A stretch of 64,000 bases of DNA from Paracoccus subflavus. GTDB taxonomy: Bacteria; Pseudomonadota; Alphaproteobacteria; Rhodobacterales; Rhodobacteraceae. The translations under genes and the position numbers were made by a program. Of this stretch, positions 56,966 through 64,000 are shown one piece after another. Positions within the stretch are counted from its first letter, which is position 1. Every line of letters starts with the position of its first letter. Where the stretch lies: NCBI RefSeq assembly GCF_004310345.1, contig NZ_SISK01000007.1:1-64000 (forward strand), written 5' to 3'. The notes under the pieces were generated by a model. That model was not told the origin of the DNA, did not search any database, and saw only the letters and a list, made by a program, of their open reading frames with translations.

Positions 56966-57322
56966 ATGAAAGCCCTGATCGTCGCCCTGTTGGTGATGGC
57001 CGCCGTTCTGCCCGCCGCGGCAGAGCCGGGCCTGCGCCTGCTGATGGTGGAAAAGAAGGGCTGCATCTATTGCCTGGCGTGGGACCGGAGCGTTGCTCCG
57101 GGCTATGGCGCATCGGATGCGGGGCGGGCCGCCCCTTTGATGCGGGTCGATATTTATGGCCCCTATCCGGACGGTCTTGTTCTGGCCAGACGACCCTTTG
57201 TCACCCCGACCTTCATCCTTCTGGACAACGGTGTCGAGATCGGACGGCTCGAGGGTTACATGACGGCGCCGCAGTTCCATGCGGCCCTGAGCGGAATGCT
57301 GGCGCAGGCAAGCCGCAGGTAG
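56966..57322 (+). CDS. Periplasmic thioredoxin-like protein (SoxS-type)
   Basis: 118 residues. A signal peptide covers about 1-19. A short thioredoxin-like domain follows with Cys33-Ile-Tyr-Cys36 near the start ([13 protein letters not shown]) and cis-Pro in FVTPTFIL. It resembles SoxS of the sulfur-oxidation clusters, which keeps partner thiols reduced, but no other sox gene is in the window. Divergent from ada. Confidence 0.8.
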   Translation: MKALIVALLVMAAVLPAAAEPGLRLLMVEKKGCIYCLAWDRSVAPGYGASDAGRAAPLMRVDIYGPYPDGLVLARRPFVTPTFILLDNGVEIGRLEGYMTAPQFHAALSGMLAQASRR

Positions 57323-57407
57323 CGGGCAAACTGCGATGGCGGGCTTTCGCATGGGCCCTGCATCGGCTAGGCAACGCCCTGCAGGCCTTCAGACGACGGT
57401 GACGATC

Positions 57408-58700
57408 ATGCATGACATCCGTGCCATCCGGGAAAACCCCGCAGCCTTCGATGCCGCCCTGTCGCGGCGCGGGCTGCCGCCCCTGTCGGACCGCATCCTG
57501 TCGCTGGACGCCGACCGCCGGGCCCGGATCGTCGCGGCGGAAACCGCGCAGGCCGACCAGAACCGCGCCAGCAAGGAGGTCGGCGCCGCCAAGGCGCGCG
57601 GCGACCATGCCGAATTCGACCGCCTGCGCGTTCTGGTGGCCGAAAAGAAATCCGACATCGCCAGACTGCAGGCCGAAGCCTCACTTCTGGACGGCCGTTT
57701 GCGCGACATGCTGATGGAGATTCCGAACCTGCCGCTGGACAGCGTGCCGGACGGTCGCGACGAAAACGACAATGTCGAGCTGCGCCGCAACGGCAGCCCG
57801 CCCATCTTCGATTTCGATCCTGTCGAGCACTTCGAGATCGCGGGCGTCCGCCCCGGCATGGACTTCGAAACCGCCGCGAAGCTGTCCGGCAGCCGTTTCG
57901 TGGTGCTGAAGGGCGGAGTGGCCCGCATCCATCGTGCGCTGGCGCAGTTCATGCTGGATCTGCATGTCACCCGGCACGATCTTCAGGAAACCTGGACCCC
58001 GGTCCTGGTGCTGGAAGAGATGATGGTCGGCACCGGGCAATTGCCGAAATTCGGCGAGGACAGCTATCTGACCCGCGAGGGGTACTGGCTGATCCCCACG
58101 TCCGAAGTGACGCTGACCAATACGGTCCACGGCGAGCTGGTCGATCACGCCAGCCTGCCCCGCCGGATGGTCGCCCATTCCCAGTGTTTCCGGTCCGAGG
58201 CCGGCAGCGCGGGCCGCGACACCACGGGAATGCTGCGCCAGCACCAGTTCGAAAAGGTCGAGATGGTGTCGATCACCGACGCCGAAACGGGCCTTGCCGA
58301 ACACGCCCGCATGACGCGCTGCGCCGAGGCCGTGCTGGAGGCCCTGGACCTGCCCTATCGCACGGTCGTCCTGTGTGCCGGCGACATGGGATTTGGGGCA
58401 CGGATCACCCATGATATCGAAGTCTGGCTGCCCGGCCAGAACAAGTATCGGGAAATCAGCAGCGTCAGCTATTGCGGCGATTTCCAGGCGCGGCGAATGA
58501 ACGCGCGCTATCGGTCCGACAAGACCGGCAAGCCGGAATTCGTCCATACCCTGAACGGGTCGGGCCTTGCCGTGGGGCGGACGCTGATCGCGGTGCTGGA
58601 AAACGGCCAGCAGGCCGACGGTTCGGTCCTTCTTCCGGCGGTCCTGCATTCCTATCTGGGGGGCGCGACCTGCCTGATGGCGGACGGCAGGCTGGACTGA
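57408..58700 (+). CDS. serS: Seryl-tRNA synthetase
   Basis: 430 residues. Class II synthetase. The N-terminal coiled-coil arm (about 30-100) holds tRNA-Ser; motif 2 is in [21 protein letters not shown] and motif 3 in [18 protein letters not shown]. Start ATG 57408. Normal length. Confidence 0.98.
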   Translation: MHDIRAIRENPAAFDAALSRRGLPPLSDRILSLDADRRARIVAAETAQADQNRASKEVGAAKARGDHAEFDRLRVLVAEKKSDIARLQAEASLLDGRLRDMLMEIPNLPLDSVPDGRDENDNVELRRNGSPPIFDFDPVEHFEIAGVRPGMDFETAAKLSGSRFVVLKGGVARIHRALAQFMLDLHVTRHDLQETWTPVLVLEEMMVGTGQLPKFGEDSYLTREGYWLIPTSEVTLTNTVHGELVDHASLPRRMVAHSQCFRSEAGSAGRDTTGMLRQHQFEKVEMVSITDAETGLAEHARMTRCAEAVLEALDLPYRTVVLCAGDMGFGARITHDIEVWLPGQNKYREISSVSYCGDFQARRMNARYRSDKTGKPEFVHTLNGSGLAVGRTLIAVLENGQQADGSVLLPAVLHSYLGGATCLMADGRLD

Positions 58701-58773
58701 CCACAAATGTGTGAATCGGCGATTGTGCCCTTGGGGGCCGAAACTGGTATGGCTGCGATCGCGTTGGCCCGGC

Positions 58774-59514
58774 ATGGCGCGCATGTCCGAAAAGATTTAT
58801 CTTGCCTCGGCAACGGCATTCGTCGCCAGCAGCGCCGTGCTGGCGACGCTGGGCCGACCGCCGATGCCAGTCGTGCCGCCCCTTACTTTTGAAACCCTGC
58901 CCGACGGGATGATGGGGCCTTTGGCCGATCTGCCGATGGCGACCCTGCCCCAGCTTTATATCCAGCCGCAGAACGCGGTGATGTGGCTGCTGCTGGTCGT
59001 TCTGTGGCTGCTGCTGCTGGCCGACGCGGTAGGGCAGTATCTGGATCCGTCCGATCAGAACAGGGTTTGGCCGCCTCTCAGCCTGGCCTTGCTGACGGCG
59101 GCGATCTGGCCCTGGCTGGTGGGGATCAGCACAACCGCGGCCATGATCGGGGCGATGCTGATGCTGGCGGCCAGCCTGACAGCCGCCGTCAGGGCGCGCG
59201 GCCAGCGCCGCCCCGGTCCCGGCTTCATGGCGGGGTGGAGCCTGACCCTCGGCACCGCCACGCTGGCCACGCTGGCGACCGAGCCCATCGGACTGAGCAC
59301 GTCGCAGACCGCGATCGTGGCGATCCTGCCAAGCGCCCTGATCGGCATGTTCGCGCAGGAATGGCTGGGCCGGTCGATCACCTTTGCCGTGGCAACGATC
59401 TGGGCCTTTTGCGCGGTGGCCGTCACCACCATGGGAACCAGCCCCGGCGTGGCGCTGGCCGCGATCATCGGCATCTCGGGCATGGGCGTCGTGCTGGTGC
59501 GGGCGGCAACCTGA
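58774..59514 (+). CDS. Hypothetical multi-span membrane protein
   Basis: 246 residues with about seven hydrophobic segments: roughly 7-25, 65-85, 100-118, 122-140, 155-175, 182-200 and 210-245. A few short polar loops (DPSDQNR, RARGQRRPGPG) join them. I do not recognise a family. The start is ATG 58774 or ATG 58783; no strong ribosome site decides between them. Convergent with der, with 22 nt between stops. Confidence 0.65.
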   Translation: MARMSEKIYLASATAFVASSAVLATLGRPPMPVVPPLTFETLPDGMMGPLADLPMATLPQLYIQPQNAVMWLLLVVLWLLLLADAVGQYLDPSDQNRVWPPLSLALLTAAIWPWLVGISTTAAMIGAMLMLAASLTAAVRARGQRRPGPGFMAGWSLTLGTATLATLATEPIGLSTSQTAIVAILPSALIGMFAQEWLGRSITFAVATIWAFCAVAVTTMGTSPGVALAAIIGISGMGVVLVRAAT

Positions 59515-59536
59515 CCGTGGCGCTGCGCGCCGTGCC

Positions 59537-61021
59537 TCAGGCGTCCTTGGGTTTCTGCCGGTTCCTGTGTTTGGACAGCGCGCCCGACTGATTGATTTTC
59601 TTGGCCTTTTCCTTGAAGGGATTGTCGCCCCCCTGGTCGCGGAAGAACAGCCGGATCGGCGTGCCGGGCAGATCGAAATCGGTCCGCAGCCCATTGACCA
59701 GATACCGCTGATAGCTGTCGGGAAGCTTGTCCGTATGGGTCGCTTTGACGATGAAGGCAGGCGGCCGGGTCTTGACCTGCGTCATGTAGCGCAGGCGGAT
59801 GCGGCGGCCGCCCGGGGCGGGGGGCGGATGGCTTTCGGTCATCGCCCCAAGCCATTGGTTCAGCCGCGCCGTGGAAATGCGGCGGTTCCAGACCTCGTGT
59901 GCCTTGAGGATCGCGGCGTGCAACCGGTCCAGCCCCTTGCCCGTGCGGGCCGAAACGGTCACCAGCGGCGCGCCTTTCAGTTGCGGCAGCAGCTTTTCGA
60001 AATTGGCGCGAAGGTCGTTCAGCTTGTGGGGCTTGTCGTCCTCGAGATCCCATTTGTTGGCGGCTACGACGACTGCCCGGCCCTCGGTTTCCGCAAAATC
60101 GGCGATGCGCAGATCCTGCTGCTCGAACGGGATCGCCACGTCCAGCAGCACGACCACCACCTCGGCAAACCGGACCGCACGCAATCCGTCGGCGACCGAC
60201 AGCTTTTCGACCTTGTCCGTGACCTTGGCGCGCTTGCGCATCCCGGCGGTGTCGAAGATGCGCATGGGCGTGCCCATGAATTCCGTGCTGACGCTGATCG
60301 AATCGCGGGTGATCCCGGCCTCGGGTCCGGTCAGCAGGCGATCCTCGCCGATGATCTTGTTGATCAGCGTGGACTTGCCTGCGTTCGGGCGTCCGATCAC
60401 CGCCAGTTGCAGCGGGCGGGCGGCAGACGGGCGCCAGTCCTCGGCCCCTGCGCCGGTTTCGGCATCCTCGTCGGACAGATCCACATCGGTTTCGGCGGCG
60501 ATAGGGGAAGGCCGCTCGGCCTCGATCCGGTCGGACAGGGGCACCAGGGCGCGGTAAAGATCGTCCATCCCTTCGCCATGTTCGGCCGAGATTCGCAGCG
60601 GCTCGCCCAGACCCAGGCCCCAGGCCTCCATCGCGCCGGATTCGCCCGCCCGACCCTCGGCCTTGTTGGCGGCGACGATCACATGTTTCGCACGCTTGCG
60701 CAGGATGTCCGCGAAATATTCGTCCGCCGCCGTGACGCCCACACGGGCGTCGATGACGAACAGGCAGACATCGGCCTCGTCCACGGCGCGTTCGGTCAGG
60801 CGGCGCATCCGGCCTTGCAGACTGTCGTCATCGGCCATTTCCAGACCGGCGCTGTCGATCACGACAAACCGCAGGTCGCCCAGCCGCGCCGCACCTTCGC
60901 GCAGGTCGCGGGTCACGCCCGGCTGGTCATCGACCAAGGCCAGCTTCTTGCCGACAAGACGGTTGAACAAGGTCGATTTGCCGACATTGGGCCGACCCAC
61001 GATGGCGAGGGTAAAGCTCAT
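59537..61021 (-). CDS. der: Ribosome biogenesis GTPase Der
   Basis: 494 residues with two consecutive Era-like GTPase domains: GRPNVGKST at residues 9-17 and GRPNAGKST near 210, each with NKAE/NKWD specificity motifs. A KH-like C-terminal domain follows. It assists 50S assembly. The start overlaps the bamB stop (ATGA). Confidence 0.97.
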   Translation of the reverse strand: MSFTLAIVGRPNVGKSTLFNRLVGKKLALVDDQPGVTRDLREGAARLGDLRFVVIDSAGLEMADDDSLQGRMRRLTERAVDEADVCLFVIDARVGVTAADEYFADILRKRAKHVIVAANKAEGRAGESGAMEAWGLGLGEPLRISAEHGEGMDDLYRALVPLSDRIEAERPSPIAAETDVDLSDEDAETGAGAEDWRPSAARPLQLAVIGRPNAGKSTLINKIIGEDRLLTGPEAGITRDSISVSTEFMGTPMRIFDTAGMRKRAKVTDKVEKLSVADGLRAVRFAEVVVVLLDVAIPFEQQDLRIADFAETEGRAVVVAANKWDLEDDKPHKLNDLRANFEKLLPQLKGAPLVTVSARTGKGLDRLHAAILKAHEVWNRRISTARLNQWLGAMTESHPPPAPGGRRIRLRYMTQVKTRPPAFIVKATHTDKLPDSYQRYLVNGLRTDFDLPGTPIRLFFRDQGGDNPFKEKAKKINQSGALSKHRNRQKPKDA

Positions 61022-62343
61022 CGGAAGGCGTGCAACTGACCGCTGCGCGAGACGACATAGATCGTCTGGCCCGCGACGGCGGGGGCGGCTGCGGCCCCGC
61101 CGGGGATTGCGGCCTGCCCGACCAGGCTGCCGGAATTGGGATCGAACACCCGCATCAGGCCATCGGTTGAAACGACGAACAGCCGTCCCCCGGCCAGCAC
61201 CGGGCCGAAATGGGCGTGGATGCGATCCTGCCTGCGGACGCGTTCGGTGGTGTAATAGGGCAGAGCCACGCGCCAGATGACCCCGCCCGTCGCGGCATCC
61301 AGCCGGATCAGCTCGGCCTGGTCGTTGACGGCAAAGACCGACCCGCCCGCCACCACGACCGGACTGTTGGCCCCGTCGCGCGCCGACCACGCCTCAAGCC
61401 CGCTGTCCAGTTCCACGGCATTGATGCGTCCCGATGAGGTGCCGCCATAAACCATGCCGCCCGCGATCACCGGATCGCCCGTCACATCGCGGATATTGGC
61501 GATGGCGCGGCCGATCCGAGTGCCCGCGATCTGCGCGGTCCACAAGGTCGCCCCGCTGTCCCGGTCCGCCGCCAACAACTGCCCAGACGCGAAAGGAAAG
61601 ACCACGGTACTGCCCTGAACGGCCGGAACGGACACCCCCATCACCCCCGCGGTCGAGGGCGTGCCCGATGTCTGCCACAGCACCTTGCCATCGGACGCAC
61701 GCACGGCCCAGCCAAGGTCGTTGCGGGCCAGCACATAGACCACGCCGTTCTGCACCGCCGGGCCGCCGCCGATCGGCGCATCGACCCGCTGGCGCCACAG
61801 GATGCCGCCCGAGCCTGCGTCAAGCGCCACAAGTTCGCCAAAGCCGCTGGTGGCATAGATCCGCCCCGCCTCGTAGGCGAGGCCGCCGCCCGACACGCTG
61901 TCGCGGCCCTCCAGTGCGGGGGCGATATCGGCGGTCCAGGCGGTCGCACCTCCGGTGGTGGTCGCCGTCACGCGGCTGCGGCTGTCCAGCGTATAGATCA
62001 ATCCTCCGCCCACCACCGGATCGGCGCTGATGCGGTGGCGCTTGCCGTTGCCTTCGCCGATGGTGGCGGTCCAGACGCGCGTGGTGCCCGCCCCCAGGAC
62101 AGGATGGCCGGGCTGATGCGCCGCATTGCCGGCGCGATGGGTCCATTCGGCATTGGCCTGCGGCGTCATAAGCCGCAGCGCGGTGGAACTGACGGGCGCA
62201 GGACCCTCGATGGCCGGACCGTCGGGCGAGGTCACGGCCATTGGGTCCAGCCGCTGCCCCGGCAGGATCGTGTCGCGGTCGCCGCAGGCCGTCAGGCCAA
62301 AGGTGGCCGCCAGGGCCAGGGTCAGTCGCAGCGTGGCGGTCAT
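61018..62343 (-). CDS. bamB: Outer-membrane protein assembly lipoprotein BamB-like
   Basis: 441 residues. The lipobox is LTACG near residue 20. An eight-bladed PQQ-type beta-propeller follows with [29 protein letters not shown] and [17 protein letters not shown]. BamB supports BamA in inserting outer-membrane proteins. ATG 62343 has GAGG upstream; ATG 62358 is also in frame. Gene order YfgM-like, bamB, der is conserved widely. Confidence 0.92.
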   Translation of the reverse strand: MTATLRLTLALAATFGLTACGDRDTILPGQRLDPMAVTSPDGPAIEGPAPVSSTALRLMTPQANAEWTHRAGNAAHQPGHPVLGAGTTRVWTATIGEGNGKRHRISADPVVGGGLIYTLDSRSRVTATTTGGATAWTADIAPALEGRDSVSGGGLAYEAGRIYATSGFGELVALDAGSGGILWRQRVDAPIGGGPAVQNGVVYVLARNDLGWAVRASDGKVLWQTSGTPSTAGVMGVSVPAVQGSTVVFPFASGQLLAADRDSGATLWTAQIAGTRIGRAIANIRDVTGDPVIAGGMVYGGTSSGRINAVELDSGLEAWSARDGANSPVVVAGGSVFAVNDQAELIRLDAATGGVIWRVALPYYTTERVRRQDRIHAHFGPVLAGGRLFVVSTDGLMRVFDPNSGSLVGQAAIPGGAAAAPAVAGQTIYVVSRSGQLHAFR

Positions 62344-62379
62344 CCTCGCCTCTTTCATGGTTGGTCAGGGCCTGCGGGA

Positions 62380-63048
62380 TCAGCCTGCGGGCGCAGTCTC
62401 GGCGGGGTCGGGTTCGACGCCCAGGGCGATCATCATCTCGGACAGGCGTTGGCGCAAGGGTTCGGTCAGGCCGGCCTTGCCCTGGATCTGGCGGATCAGG
62501 GTCACGGCGTCGTCAGACCGGTTCGCTCCGACCAGGGCGATGGCCTTCTGTTCCAGAGCCAGCAGTTCGAACGGCGCGCCGGGGCGCGACAGGCGCGACA
62601 AAATCTCGTCGCGCCGCGCAGGGTCCATGGCCTCGCCCTCGATCATCACCAGCTTCAGTTCGGCCAGATCGTGAAGAACGGTGCCGGCCGCGTCATTGCC
62701 CGCCACGTTGCGCAGCGCATCCGCCGCTGCCTCGGCATTGCCATTCTTGCTCCAGACCGAGGCGGCCAGCATTGCGGCCAGGATACGCCGGGATTCGGCC
62801 CCTTGCGGATCGACGGCCAAGATCGCCGCCGGATCGCCCGATGCCTGGGCCGTCAGCACCGCATCGCCCCAGGCCTGCGCCCGGGCCTCGGCCTGCGCCT
62901 GAGTGTATTCGCGCCAAACCACCCCCGCGACGATGCCCAAAACCACCAAGCCCGCGACCCAGCCCCAGCGGCGAAACAGCCGGAACAGCCGTTCGCGGCG
63001 CAGATCGTCAAAGACCTCGTCGATGAAAGTGTCGTTCTGGTTGGCCAT
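62380..63048 (-). CDS. YfgM-like ancillary translocon TPR protein
   Basis: 222 residues. The cytosolic N-terminus MANQNDTFIDEVFDDLRRER is followed by one membrane helix (about 33-53) and a periplasmic TPR-like domain. Such proteins bind the SecYEG translocon and help periplasmic folding. ATG 63048 is preferred to GTG 63063. Located just before bamB and der. Confidence 0.87.
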   Translation of the reverse strand: MANQNDTFIDEVFDDLRRERLFRLFRRWGWVAGLVVLGIVAGVVWREYTQAQAEARAQAWGDAVLTAQASGDPAAILAVDPQGAESRRILAAMLAASVWSKNGNAEAAADALRNVAGNDAAGTVLHDLAELKLVMIEGEAMDPARRDEILSRLSRPGAPFELLALEQKAIALVGANRSDDAVTLIRQIQGKAGLTEPLRQRLSEMMIALGVEPDPAETAPAG

Positions 63049-63123
63049 GCCTGTATTCCGCACTGTCTTGCGAGATGTCTTATACCGCTATGGCGCGGAA
63101 AGCCAATGCCGCCGTGCGCAACG

Positions 63124-63150
63124 AAAAAGGCCCGGCGTGGTCGCCGGGCC
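63124..63150 (-). terminator. Intrinsic terminator after sodB
   Basis: On the minus strand GGCCCGGCG (63150-63142), ACCA loop, CGCCGGGCC (63137-63129), then TTTTT (63128-63124). Perfect 9-bp stem with a T-tract. Confidence 0.92.
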
Positions 63151-63171
63151 GTGCCCATTGGAAAGCCGCGC

Positions 63172-63771
63172 TTACATCCGCGAGGCGACGTTTTCCCAGT
63201 TCACCAGATTGTTGAGGAAGTTTTCCAGGTATTTCGGCCGTGCGTTGCGGAAGTCGATATAATAGCTGTGTTCCCACACGTCGCAGCCCAGCAGCGCGGT
63301 CTGGCCATGGCACAGCGGGTTCACGCCGTTTTCGGTCTTGGTCACTTCCAGACCGCCGCCCGCAGTCTTGACAAGCCAGACCCAGCCCGATCCGAACTGG
63401 CCGACGCCGCCTTCGGTGAATTTCTTCTTGAATTCATCCACCGAGCCGAACGAGTCGGTGACGGCCCTTTCCAGTTCCGACGGCATGGAGACGGGCTTGG
63501 GCGCCATCATTTCCCAGAACTGGGCGTGGTTCCAGTGCTGGCTGGCATTGTTGAAGATGCCGTTCTGCGCGACCGCGCCTTTCTGGTAGGTTCCCTTGAC
63601 GATATCCTCAAGCGCCTTGCCTTCCCACTCGGTGCCGGCGACCAGTTCGTTCAGCTTGTCCACATAGGCCTTGTGGTGCTTGTCATGGTGGTATTCCAGC
63701 GTTTCCCTGGACATGCCGCCTTCGGCCAGCGCGTCATGCGCATAGGGAAGATTGGGAAGCGTGAAAGCCAT
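63172..63771 (-). CDS. sodB: Superoxide dismutase, Fe/Mn family
   Basis: 199 residues. Converts superoxide to oxygen and hydrogen peroxide. Metal ligands are visible in LEYHHDKHHKAYV, NNASQHWNHAQFW and DVWEHSYYIDFRN. The Gln in NGIFNN-type context and FGSGWVWLV point to an iron or cambialistic enzyme. ATG 63771 has AAAGGA 6 nt upstream. Confidence 0.95.
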   Translation of the reverse strand: MAFTLPNLPYAHDALAEGGMSRETLEYHHDKHHKAYVDKLNELVAGTEWEGKALEDIVKGTYQKGAVAQNGIFNNASQHWNHAQFWEMMAPKPVSMPSELERAVTDSFGSVDEFKKKFTEGGVGQFGSGWVWLVKTAGGGLEVTKTENGVNPLCHGQTALLGCDVWEHSYYIDFRNARPKYLENFLNNLVNWENVASRM

Positions 63772-63924
63772 TTTCTGTCCTTTCTGAAGGGGTTTAGCCG
63801 TTGCCGGACGCACAGTCCCGCATTCGCCAGATCAACGCAAGGGGTACAAGGGCGGTTCCTGCGGCAAAGGCCCGTGGTTCTGGTGACCCTAAGGTTCGGC
63901 ATGATATCTGGGTCCAGATGACAA

Positions 63925-64000
63925 TCAACGCGGAGCCAACTGGCTGCCGGGAATGGCCGCGTTTTCCAGGATCAGACGCAGGTAATCGGCGGTGGACCGA
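63925..64000 (-). CDS. C-terminal end of an unidentified protein
   Basis: The last 24 codons of a minus-strand gene that enters from the right edge, ending DYLRLILENAAIPGSQLAPR and a TGA at 63927-63925. Codon use looks like real coding sequence. Too short to name. Confidence 0.5.
   Translation of the reverse strand, partial: RSTADYLRLILENAAIPGSQLAPR

Noticed and set aside
57408..57710. Frameshift or double start at serS
   Set aside because: The frame is continuous and of normal length; other ORFs here are shadows in GC-rich sequence.

Overview
The window is a GC-rich stretch of an alphaproteobacterial chromosome. The best guess is Rhodobacterales, close to Paracoccus. The evidence is a gcrA cell-cycle regulator, a hemD/Mic60/hemY block, an hprK-rapZ-EIIA-HPr block lacking sugar-specific EII genes, a DUF4170-waaA-lpxK lipid A block, etfBA beside a 3-hydroxybutyryl-CoA dehydrogenase, and a choline-sulfatase. 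Genes are densely packed, with many ATGA, GTGA or TGATG overlaps, and almost everything is chromosomal core. I see no insertion sequence, prophage, CRISPR array or rRNA. Two tRNA genes are present.

Layout. 1-7 kb: 5' end of tuf, a DUF533 protein, cytochrome c' with a cytochrome b561, two SDR dehydrogenases, parC and an SH3 protein. 7-11 kb: HIG1-like protein, PduO-type adenosyltransferase, etfBA and hbd. 11-13 kb: a choline-type binding protein and choline-sulfatase. 13-18 kb: a minus-strand unit hprK-rapZ-EIIA-HPr-tetR, then DUF2852, with pckA divergent from hprK. 18-24 kb: phoX behind a Pho-box-like repeat, argF, argD, a lone ABC-2 permease and gcrA. 24-27 kb: a BLUF photoreceptor and a three-TM Pycsar-effector-like domain fused to a beta-propeller. 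27-30 kb: metG, an arginase-family gene, tRNA-Leu and tRNA-Thr. 30-36 kb: hemY, Mic60 and hemD, divergent from tsaD-gpsA. 36-42 kb: YciI, EVE, DUF4170, waaA, lpxK, a 26-codon membrane microprotein, an XpaC-like protein and truA. 42-44.5 kb: a sugar transferase, a stress protein, nfuA, tsaB and rimI. 44.5-50.6 kb: a nucleoside ABC transporter with purine-nucleoside phosphorylase and an embedded lipoprotein gene. 50.6-64 kb: selU, an L,D-transpeptidase, copA, rpmB, ada, a thioredoxin-like protein, serS, a membrane protein, der-bamB-YfgM-like and sodB.

How genes work together. EtfAB and Hbd belong to acyl-CoA oxidation. The HprK/HPr/EIIA set is a regulatory phosphorelay next to the gluconeogenic pckA. 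The BMP-type binding protein, double ATPase, two permeases and PNP form an import-and-phosphorolysis route for purine nucleosides. HemD, Mic60 and HemY link haem synthesis with membrane organisation. TsaD and TsaB act in t6A modification, and TruA and SelU in other tRNA modifications.

The most unusual locus is the 593-residue minus-strand protein at 25204-26985. A PycTM/DUF5706-like membrane module, known from the Pycsar anti-phage effector, is joined to an apparently periplasmic DUF3616-like beta-propeller. No cyclase lies beside it, and a BLUF gene follows on the same strand. All family calls rest on reading the translated sequences; no database search was run.
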